Assembly (NCBI GenBank): GCA_045651985.1
Contig: JAZRTK010000024.1
Location: 54,433 to 118,432, forward strand
Source: SIG710 sp045651985
GTDB taxonomy: Bacteria > Bacillota > Clostridia > Oscillospirales > CAG-272
Length of the DNA stretch: 64,000 nt
Reading direction: 5' to 3'
Below, piece by piece: positions 51,680 through 58,000 of this stretch (positions are counted from its first letter, which is position 1; every line of letters starts with the position of its first letter). Made by a program: the position numbers and the translations under genes. The notes below the pieces were generated by a model that did not search any database, was not told where the DNA came from, and was given only the letters and a program-made list of their open reading frames with translations.

Positions 51680-51713
51680 ATTATAGACAGATTTTAATAG
51701 CATAAAGTTACAG
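51680..51713 (-). promoter_or_regulatory. Candidate (auto)promoter of sigma module 1
   Basis: Minus strand CTGTAAC (51713-51707) with GTC (51688-51686) next to TATAAT (51685-51680). CTGTAAC plus GTC resembles ECF-type promoters; the TATAAT could also serve SigA. Confidence 0.4.
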
Positions 51714-51740
51714 TTTTTTTGTCGATTTTTTTGCACGCAC

Positions 51741-51772
51741 AAAAAAAGTGCGGCTACCGAAGCAGACCGCAC
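51741..51772 (-). terminator. Minus-strand terminator between the two sigma modules
   Basis: GTGCGG (51748-51753) / CCGCAC (51767-51772) with a partly paired CGAA-capped interior, followed on the minus strand by seven T. It is 269 bp past the module 2 stop. Confidence 0.85.
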
Positions 51773-51795
51773 AAAAAACGCAAACTCCGATAGTC

Positions 51796-51949
51796 GCCAA
51801 ACCAACTGAAAAAGCAAGAACTTATCTACGCCATACTCAGTAGGAATTTGCATTTTTATCAAAATCCATATAGAGTATGACTCAAAAAGGTTACAGTTAT
51901 CCCATAAAAGATAAAAATAGCCCTTGCTAAACTATTCAGTTGGTTTGGC
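51796..51949. repeat. Element with 15-bp perfect terminal inverted repeats
   Basis: GCCAAACCAACTGAA (51796-51810) is perfectly inverted at 51935-51949. Just inside, AGCAAG (51813-51818) matches CTTGCT (51923-51928); further inside, CATACTC (51832-51838)/GAGTATG (51873-51879) and TTTTTATC (51853-51860)/GATAAAAA (51910-51917) are alternative pairings. AT-rich, 154 bp, no frame for a transposase. Could be a MITE-like repeat or a structured RNA; no clear target duplication is visible. Confidence 0.6.
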
Positions 51950-52040
51950 TCTTTCATTATATCACTTTCTTATCAAAAGTCAATAGCGTTAATAATATTT
52001 ATTCGATACACGGGGAGCTTTGCAAAAAAACAAAGGGAGC

Positions 52041-53366
52041 TTACTTTATTTTAATATAGATTTTCGAACTGTAACTATGCAGCACAAGATTGCCCGACGC
52101 TATATCTTCGTCAACAAGGAACGCAACCTTCCAAAGTCCGCCTCCAAGCTCCTGACGGTAGACCATTTCACCGTTCCCCGAATGTTGATGGAGCTTGCGG
52201 TCGACCACAGCGTTCATAGAAGTTATTTTTATGTCTTCCTCGTCATGAGTATAACCGTCAAGCTCAAAGCCGTTTATACATGCGTGAAGCATCGTTTCCC
52301 TCTCGGCCTTGTCGGTGTCGGAAAAATCAAGGTCGGTCATTGCAATCGTCGCAACAAACAGCTTTTTCTTCATGGGAACGCTTTCACCAAATTCCTTTGT
52401 AAAGCTTCCGTCATCGTTATAATTCACCACTATCTCCGTGCGGGTGTAGGGTGGCAGATTGCCCTCACCGTCAACGAAACGGTAGAACATATCCTTGTAA
52501 ATAACGTGCTTGAGGTCAAGCGTTTTAACATCGTCAAACACCTCAACGCTCTTTACGGTTACAGTATAGCGTTCCCATGCGTCGCGCACCGATTCATCCA
52601 TCTCCGACAACTCGCGTGAAAATTCCGAGGTATTTACGTTTTCAAAAATAATGGGATCGTCGCCCGTGTCGGTAAACTCGTTCAGAACGGGTATCGCCAC
52701 GGACGGGTCTGAGGTTTCTTCCAAGGCAAGAGTTGTCAACATAGCCGTCAATTCTTCATCGGTCACACCGTAGCTTACCCAGGCCTTTATAACAAGCTCG
52801 TCTTCCTCAAATACCATGTACGCCGTGCGGTTATAGTAATTCGCATCGCCCGTTTTCAGCACGTACCCCTCTCTGCCGTCAGCATCAAAACGGGTCACGT
52901 CTGTGACGCCCGCGGTAAGCTGGTCAAGGTCGCCGCGTCGCAAATCAACGGCACTGAAAGTAAGTGAACGCGAGCTGTCTGCACTGCCGTACTTTCCGTT
53001 GGCGGTCTTGTCCTCCGTTATATCCGTGGGCATGTCGGGAATATTCAGCTTTATACTTATTTCTCCCTCCTCGGAGCGCCAGCTGCGCAGAGGTTTTTCC
53101 GCTTTATTTGACGTTCCCGTTTCGTTTAATCCCGCGTGTATTTTGACATTATCGCCGTCACGCTCAACGCGGAACTCTATCCACTTAGCCGCCGCAAAAG
53201 CGCTCACGGTTATAGCGGCAAGAACAGCTGCCGAAATAAAAATTTTTGTGGGCAAACGGAGTTTTGCATGTGTGTTTTTGTGCTCGGTCTCATAGGACTT
53301 TAACGCCGATATGACCGCGATCTTTCTGGTTTCGTATCTTTCGGAAAAAATATGTTTATTCTTCAT
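52041..53366 (-). CDS. Membrane anti-sigma-like protein, module 2
   Basis: 441 residues. Cytoplasmic N-terminus (about 1-40), one membrane helix (about 41-62), then a large outside domain rich in beta strands and acidic residues (GEISIKLNIPDMPTDI; EGYVLKTGDANYYNRTAYMVFEEDELVIKAW split over two lines of strands) similar in layout to DUF4367/DUF4179-type anti-sigma partners. Twelve bases downstream of an ECF sigma gene and with its own AAAAGGAG, so it is inferred to be the cognate anti-sigma factor. Confidence 0.75.
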   Translation of the reverse strand: MKNKHIFSERYETRKIAVISALKSYETEHKNTHAKLRLPTKIFISAAVLAAITVSAFAAAKWIEFRVERDGDNVKIHAGLNETGTSNKAEKPLRSWRSEEGEISIKLNIPDMPTDITEDKTANGKYGSADSSRSLTFSAVDLRRGDLDQLTAGVTDVTRFDADGREGYVLKTGDANYYNRTAYMVFEEDELVIKAWVSYGVTDEELTAMLTTLALEETSDPSVAIPVLNEFTDTGDDPIIFENVNTSEFSRELSEMDESVRDAWERYTVTVKSVEVFDDVKTLDLKHVIYKDMFYRFVDGEGNLPPYTRTEIVVNYNDDGSFTKEFGESVPMKKKLFVATIAMTDLDFSDTDKAERETMLHACINGFELDGYTHDEEDIKITSMNAVVDRKLHQHSGNGEMVYRQELGGGLWKVAFLVDEDIASGNLVLHSYSSKIYIKIK

Positions 53367-53378
53367 GGTCGTCTCCTT

Positions 53379-53870
53379 TTAAAATTCGATCTTCTCCCTG
53401 AGGAGTTTACGGGCACGCTCACATCTTTTGCGCACGCAGGCTTCACTTATTTTCAGGACCGCAGACGTCTCTCTTACGTTCAAGCCGTCTAAAACCAAGC
53501 ATTTCATGACAGAAAAATATTTTTGGGGCAGAGAGTAAACCTCTGAAAGCGAAATGCTCAAATCCGGCGGCTCGTCAGACCAGATATTTTCCGCCCTGTC
53601 GTCCCATTCACATAGGTTCTCGCGGTTTGTCTTCTGCTTGCGATAAATATCAAGCGCGGCACAGCGGGCAGTCTTATACACGTATCTGCGAGTCGCGGGT
53701 GACTGCGCACTCTCCAGCTTGTCGCGGTTACGGATAAGCCGCAAAAAGGCTTCCTGTACCGCGTCCTCTGCCAGATATTCGTCGCGCAGGATTCCGTATG
53801 CTTCGCAGTACATTTTCTGCTCATAAAGCATGTAAAGTGTTTCGATAACATCAGCCTTGGCTTTTGACAT
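53379..53870 (-). CDS. ECF-type RNA polymerase sigma factor, module 2
   Basis: 163 residues. Region 2: ILRDEYLAEDAVQEAFLRLI and RRYVYKTARCAALDIYRK; region 4: LNVRETSAVLKISEACVRKRCERARKLL. AAAGGAG before ATG 53870. It is not closely similar to the module 1 sigma factor, so this is not a recent duplication. Confidence 0.92.
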   Translation of the reverse strand: MSKAKADVIETLYMLYEQKMYCEAYGILRDEYLAEDAVQEAFLRLIRNRDKLESAQSPATRRYVYKTARCAALDIYRKQKTNRENLCEWDDRAENIWSDEPPDLSISLSEVYSLPQKYFSVMKCLVLDGLNVRETSAVLKISEACVRKRCERARKLLREKIEF

Positions 53871-54011
53871 ACCATGCTCCTTTCATTGAATTTTATCCGG
53901 ACATAAACCATAACGAAAAAAACGGGTTTTTGTGACATCATTATAACATGATTTTTTTCTTTTAAGAATACAAACCGTCGAATTTGCAACAAAATTGTAA
54001 TCATGATTTCC

Positions 54012-54040
54012 TTGACAACAGGGCAAAAAAAATGTATAAT
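54012..54040 (+). promoter_or_regulatory. Consensus promoter of ssrA
   Basis: TTGACA (54012-54017), 17-bp spacer, TATAAT (54035-54040), 30 bp before the RNA 5' end. Confidence 0.92.
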
Positions 54041-54069
54041 ATCAAAGCCGAAGTATTTCGGGATCTTAT

Positions 54070-54468
54070 GGGGACGTAATGGTTTCGACAGGGATTTTGA
54101 CATACGATAAGCGTGGCGGGCCGGCTAATCCCGTATAATGGCCAAATTTAAAAAATAAACGACAACAATACAGTTGCTATGGCTGCCTAAATAACATAGC
54201 CTTCGGGCTTTGTTATTTGGCAGTGCTGCGGTTTCTTTATAACCGCCCGTTCCACCGAGGAGTACTGCGGCCTCGGTCTGAGCGTCATTTGAGCAGTGAA
54301 CTTGCACCGGCGTTTCTCCCTTGAACCGGTCAAGCAGAAAAGGGATACCTTGCGGTGTAGCCTGTTTGTCGGCGGCAACAAAGGGGAATTTTAAAAGATA
54401 AACTGCCCACGGAGAAAGTTGTATGAAGGGGTTTTTGGACACGGGTTCGATTCCCGTCGTCTCCACCA
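54070..54468 (+). ncRNA. ssrA: Transfer-messenger RNA (tmRNA)
   Basis: About 399 nt. The 5' end GGGGACGTAATGGTTTCGAC and the 3' T-arm GGGTTCGATTCCC followed by GTCTCCACCA form the tRNA-like domain; GGGGACG pairs with CGTCTCC. The tag frame ends ...AAC GAC AAC AAT ACA GTT GCT ATG GCT GCC TAA (stop 54188-54190), coding NDNNTVAMAA, close to the usual A-NDxxxxALAA form. The codon at the normal resume position reads ATA (54155-54157) instead of an alanine codon. The CCA is encoded. tmRNA rescues stalled ribosomes and tags peptides for ClpXP. Confidence 0.95.
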
Positions 54469-54564
54469 GCTCGGAAGGCTGAGCAGCCAATTATCGGAGG
54501 AGTCCCGATAAAATCGTCTCTTCGTCACACGATGGTGAGTTCGGTTTTGGCGCCTTTGCCTCCA

Positions 54565-54609
54565 CGATGAATAAAAGGGAGCGCTGATAGCGCTCCCTTT
54601 TATTCATCG
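54565..54609. terminator. Exceptionally long perfect hairpin after ssrA
   Basis: Twenty-one base pairs without mismatch (arms 54565-54585 and 54589-54609, core AAAAGGGAGCGCT / AGCGCTCCCTTTT) around a three-base loop. Likely the ssrA terminator and able to work both ways. Confidence 0.85.
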
Positions 54610-54714
54610 CGATGCTTGACAAATTGAACCCGCTCAAGTTTGCGCCGACCGTGAACAGCAGATTTATGCTGAACATTAGCACAGATTAGGGCTCGATTGC
54701 ATTAAGCATCGTAT

Positions 54715-54746
54715 AGACACGCAACCTGATCCGTGTCTCAATTTTT
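54715..54746 (+). terminator. Second hairpin upstream of the AbiH promoter
   Basis: AGACACG (54715-54721) / CGTGTCT (54732-54738), then CAATTTTTAA. It could insulate the AbiH gene from upstream transcription. Confidence 0.5.
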
Positions 54747-54761
54747 AATTAAAATAAACTT

Positions 54762-54790
54762 TTGACAAATTTCTCTTCCCGTTGTATAAT
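54762..54790 (+). promoter_or_regulatory. Consensus promoter of the AbiH gene
   Basis: TTGACA (54762-54767), 17-bp spacer, TATAAT (54785-54790). Confidence 0.88.
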
Positions 54791-54863
54791 TATGCTGAAA
54801 ATGTACGGGATAAGGTATACCGATGCTTTTTGACACCTACAATTTCAGACAGGGGATGATAAT

Positions 54864-55835
54864 ATGATTTTAAAACAAAAAAAAATCACAACATTAGCTA
54901 TCATTGGAAACGGATTTGATCTCAATCACGACTATGGAACCGATTATGAATCCTTTATTCAAAAAGTTAAAGACCCTGCTTTGGAAAAATTCGAAGATTA
55001 TTGTAAGATGGCTGACATAAAAACATGGTATGATTTTGAAGAAAACATCCGTATCCTTTCCGAAAAGTTGTTTTTAAAATCTATGTCAGAAAACTGTGAT
55101 TTCGATGACAATCGAGAAGAAGTCAAAGAACTCACAGATATTTTTAAGAAGATTCACATCTTATTGGGACAATATTTAGAAGACGCAACAGCTCTTGCTC
55201 CAGCAAAGAAAAAAGAATGTATTGAAAAATATCTCAACCATAATACTGTTGCGATCAATTTCAACTATACGAGAACTGCTGAGGTGTACACCGATAATAT
55301 CGTTTATGTTCACGGGTCACTTGAGGAAAACGATATCATTTTGGGATATGACTATCGAAACGAACCGTGTCTGGCACAGTTCGAGGATATGCAATGGTCA
55401 AAAAGCATCTGCAGAGAATCATTGGCGTTTCGCAGACATTTTCTCAAAAAGAAGAAGTATGATCCCAAAAGTAAAAAATATCAATCCTTGATCACGGGAC
55501 TGAATAGCTATCACCATTGGGAAAATACGGGCAGAGGTTTAGATGACGAGGTGAAACGATTTGTCCCTAATTACAATATCATAGATAGATTCCTGAAAAA
55601 ATACAGATGTCTTTGTGGGATACCGGATATAAAGTACAAAAACATAGAAATCGTAGTTGTATTGGGGCACGGTATCAAAGCAGACAGAGTGTTTTTGGAA
55701 GAAATATTAAAAAAGTGTACGAACCTTAACAAAATTGTAATTTATAGGTGTAGTGTCGAAAGTGATTCTGTCTACAACGAAAAAGCATCTTTTTTTGCTC
55801 AATACTGTAAAAATATTGAACAGATCGAGTATTGA
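54864..55835 (+). CDS. abiH: AbiH-family abortive infection protein
   Basis: 323 residues. The family pattern is clear: LAIIGNGFDLNHDYGTDYESF (IIGNGFDLNH at 13-22), NFNYTRT at 132-138, YVHG at 148-151 and ILGYD at 159-163. AbiH was first described in Lactococcus as a phage-abortive protein; the mechanism is not established. The gene is visibly more AT-rich and uses more AAA/GAA/AAT codons than its neighbours, and has its own promoter and terminator, which together suggest acquisition by transfer next to ssrA. Confidence 0.87.
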   Translation: MILKQKKITTLAIIGNGFDLNHDYGTDYESFIQKVKDPALEKFEDYCKMADIKTWYDFEENIRILSEKLFLKSMSENCDFDDNREEVKELTDIFKKIHILLGQYLEDATALAPAKKKECIEKYLNHNTVAINFNYTRTAEVYTDNIVYVHGSLEENDIILGYDYRNEPCLAQFEDMQWSKSICRESLAFRRHFLKKKKYDPKSKKYQSLITGLNSYHHWENTGRGLDDEVKRFVPNYNIIDRFLKKYRCLCGIPDIKYKNIEIVVVLGHGIKADRVFLEEILKKCTNLNKIVIYRCSVESDSVYNEKASFFAQYCKNIEQIEY

Positions 55836-55863
55836 TCTATTGGGTGTGCCTACACAAAAAACA

Positions 55864-55898
55864 AACAGAGGGAGTCAACTGGTTCCCTCTGTTTTTTT
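55864..55898 (+). terminator. Terminator of the AbiH gene
   Basis: AACAGAGGGA (55864-55873) / TCCCTCTGTT (55884-55893) then a run of T. Confidence 0.9.
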
Positions 55899-55992
55899 GC
55901 CAAGCAGGACAATCGGTACCCGCTCAAGCCCCTCCCCCCGTCTTTGACATTTTTAACTCTCTATGAAAATTCTCTTAATTTATTTTTTTATC

Positions 55993-56021
55993 TTGTGAAA
56001 CTCGTCGATTCGTGATACAAT
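55993..56021 (+). promoter_or_regulatory. Promoter of the UvrX-YolD-GH2 unit
   Basis: TTGTGA (55993-55998), 17-bp spacer, TACAAT (56016-56021). I see no CGAAC-N4-GTTCG LexA box. Confidence 0.6.
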
Positions 56022-56049
56022 AAAGAAAAACGCAAAGGGAGAAGCCGAG

Positions 56050-57540
56050 ATGTTTATTTGCATAGATCTGAAATCATTTTACGCCTCGGTTGAGTGCGTC
56101 CGCATGGGCCTCAATCCCATGACCACGTGTCTTGTGGTCGCTGACGCGTCAAGGACAGAAAAGACTATTTGTCTTGCGGTGTCCCCTGCTCTCAAATCCT
56201 TCGGCGTACCCGGCAGGCCGAGGCTTTTTGAAGTAAATCAGAAGGTCAAAGAGGTAAACACAGAGCGAAAAATGAACGCTCCGGGACGAATTTTGCGCGG
56301 AAGATCAAGCTCGTATACCGAGCTGATGGGAGACAAGTCTCTGGCGCTCGATTTCATCATCACTCCGCCGCGAATGGCGCACTACATGGAGTACAGCACC
56401 CAAATATACAACATTTACCTCAAATACATCGCTCCCGAGGATATTCACGTTTACTCGGTGGACGAAGTGTTCATCGACTGCACGAATTATTTTAAGATTT
56501 ACGGAATTTCCGCCCGCGAGCTGGCGATAAAAATGATCCGTCACGTTTTACGCGAGACCGGTATAACCGCGACCGTGGGCATCGGCACAAATATGTATCT
56601 CGCAAAAATTGCCATGGACGTAGAGGCAAAGCACATGCCCGCAGACGAGGACGGTGTTCGAATTGCCGAGCTTGACGAGTTGACCTACCGTAAAAAGCTT
56701 TGGTCGCATACCCCAATTACAGATTTTTGGCGGGTCGGCAAAGGATATGCAAAAAAACTTGCCGACCATGGTATGAAGACCATGGGCGACGTGGCGCTTT
56801 GTTCCGTAAAAAATGAGGACCTACTCTACAAATTGTTCGGCGTAAACGCGGAGCTTCTTATCGACCACGCGTGGGGGTACGAGCCTTGCACCATAGCGCA
56901 AATAAAGGCATATCGACCGCAGAGCAACAGCCTCGGCTCAGGTCAGGTGTTAAGCGAACCTTACACCTTTGAAAAAGCGAAGCTTATCGCGCGTGAGATG
57001 ACAGACCTTCTGGTGCTTGATCTGGTTGAAAAGCGCTTGGTGACAGGTCAGATAATCCTTGACGTAGGCTACGACACCGAAAGTCTCAACGGCTACAACG
57101 CAGAGAGCTTTTCGGGCGATATAACTGCCGACCGATACGGCAGAAAGGTGCCAAAACCCGCCCACGGAAGCTCAAATCTTCCCTACCCGTGCTCGTCAAC
57201 GAAAATTATCACCGAGCACATGATGGCACTCTTTGACCGCGTGGTAAATCCGACCCTTTTGGTACGGCGACTCACCGTCACCGCTGCGCAGGTGGTTCGC
57301 GAGGGAGATGTAAAAACAGAATCGGGCTTTGAACAAATGGACATGTTCACCGATTACGAGGCTCAAAAAAAGGAAAAAGAGCAGGAAAAGCAAGTGCTTG
57401 AGCGTGAAAAGAAGATACAGAATGCTGTAATCTCAATCAAAAAAAAGCACGGTAAAAACGCGCTGATAAAGGGCATGAACTTATGCGAGGGTGCCACCAC
57501 TATCTCGCGAAACGGTCAGATCGGCGGTCACAAAGCGTAA
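56050..57540 (+). CDS. uvrX: Y-family DNA polymerase, UvrX/YqjW type
   Basis: 496 residues. Translesion polymerase with catalytic Asp6 (MFICIDLKSFYASVE), Asp138-Glu139 (VYSVDEVFID), GIGTNMYLAKIAMD and a helix-hairpin-helix region (ADHGMKTMGDVA). The little-finger domain follows, with a clamp-binding-like QMDMF near 440 and a charged coiled-coil tail. The long C-terminus and the adjacent yolD-like gene mark the UvrX/YqjW branch common on Gram-positive plasmids, prophages and islands rather than chromosomal DinB. Confidence 0.92.
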   Translation: MFICIDLKSFYASVECVRMGLNPMTTCLVVADASRTEKTICLAVSPALKSFGVPGRPRLFEVNQKVKEVNTERKMNAPGRILRGRSSSYTELMGDKSLALDFIITPPRMAHYMEYSTQIYNIYLKYIAPEDIHVYSVDEVFIDCTNYFKIYGISARELAIKMIRHVLRETGITATVGIGTNMYLAKIAMDVEAKHMPADEDGVRIAELDELTYRKKLWSHTPITDFWRVGKGYAKKLADHGMKTMGDVALCSVKNEDLLYKLFGVNAELLIDHAWGYEPCTIAQIKAYRPQSNSLGSGQVLSEPYTFEKAKLIAREMTDLLVLDLVEKRLVTGQIILDVGYDTESLNGYNAESFSGDITADRYGRKVPKPAHGSSNLPYPCSSTKIITEHMMALFDRVVNPTLLVRRLTVTAAQVVREGDVKTESGFEQMDMFTDYEAQKKEKEQEKQVLEREKKIQNAVISIKKKHGKNALIKGMNLCEGATTISRNGQIGGHKA

Positions 57541-57554
57541 AATAAGGAGGAGCC

Positions 57555-57986
57555 ATGGGCGCATACGATTCCATCATAAATTTACCTCACCACGTATCAC
57601 AGACAAGACCAAAAATGTCTTTGCTCGACCGCGCGGCGCAGTTTGCACCCTTCTCTGCTTTGAACGGCTACGAAGACGCTGTAAAAGAAACGGCACGCTT
57701 GACCGACGGCGAAGCCGTCCTTGACGACGGTGAGATCGCATGGCTCAACGAGCGCCTGATAATATTATCCGAAAACACGCCCGCCGACTCTGCGGTGGAG
57801 ATCACCTATTTTATCCCCGACGAGAAAAAGGACGGCGGTAAATACCTGACAGTCACAGGCTGTGTTAAGAAAATAATAGAATTTGAGGGTGTTGTGGTCA
57901 TGAAAAGCGGTGAGAGAATTCCCGTTGGCAGGATAGTTTCAATCGAGGGTGAGCTTTTTGGTGAGATCGACGAAGGTGTCATTTAA
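57555..57986 (+). CDS. YolD-like protein
   Basis: 143 residues, AAGGAGGAG before ATG 57555. Starts with the pattern HHVSQTRPKMSLLDRAAQFAPF...LNGYEDAV and has the YolD-like core (EITYFIPDEKKDGGKYLTVTG, GVVVMKSGERIPVGRIVSI). YolD-like proteins are encoded next to UvrX-type polymerases and are thought to be UmuD-like accessory factors; the exact function is unproven. Confidence 0.85.
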   Translation: MGAYDSIINLPHHVSQTRPKMSLLDRAAQFAPFSALNGYEDAVKETARLTDGEAVLDDGEIAWLNERLIILSENTPADSAVEITYFIPDEKKDGGKYLTVTGCVKKIIEFEGVVVMKSGERIPVGRIVSIEGELFGEIDEGVI

Positions 57987-58000
57987 GGAGAAAAAACAAG

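Larger units (their letters stand above)
51643..52040 (-). other. 398-bp intergenic region between sigma modules
   Basis: No convincing gene. Holds, from left to right, the module 1 promoter, a strong minus-strand terminator, and the inverted-repeat element at 51796-51949. A 73-codon minus-strand frame runs across the terminator and the repeat arm and looks like chance translation. Confidence 0.6.
54469..54863 (+). other. 395-bp non-coding region between ssrA and the AbiH gene
   Basis: Contains two hairpins and the AbiH promoter listed separately. A 63-codon minus-strand frame covers the hairpin and is not believable. No attachment-site duplication of the ssrA 3' end is visible within the window. 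Confidence 0.6.

Noticed and set aside
51632..51862. 76-codon minus-strand frame upstream of the module 1 sigma gene
   Set aside because: Runs through the inverted-repeat arm, a strong terminator and the sigma promoter; best explained as chance translation of a repeat.
54070..54468. Integration site remnant (duplicate of ssrA 3' end)
   Set aside because: The GGGTTCGATTCCC-type sequence occurs only once in the window, so insertion into ssrA cannot be shown.
54125..54490. 121-codon minus-strand frame inside ssrA
   Set aside because: Antisense to tmRNA; a well-known type of false gene.
54491..54682. 63-codon minus-strand frame downstream of ssrA
   Set aside because: Crosses the 21-bp hairpin; no ribosome site.
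55836..56049. Search for a LexA (SOS) box before the UvrX gene
   Set aside because: No CGAAC-N4-GTTCG-like site found, only a SigA-type promoter.
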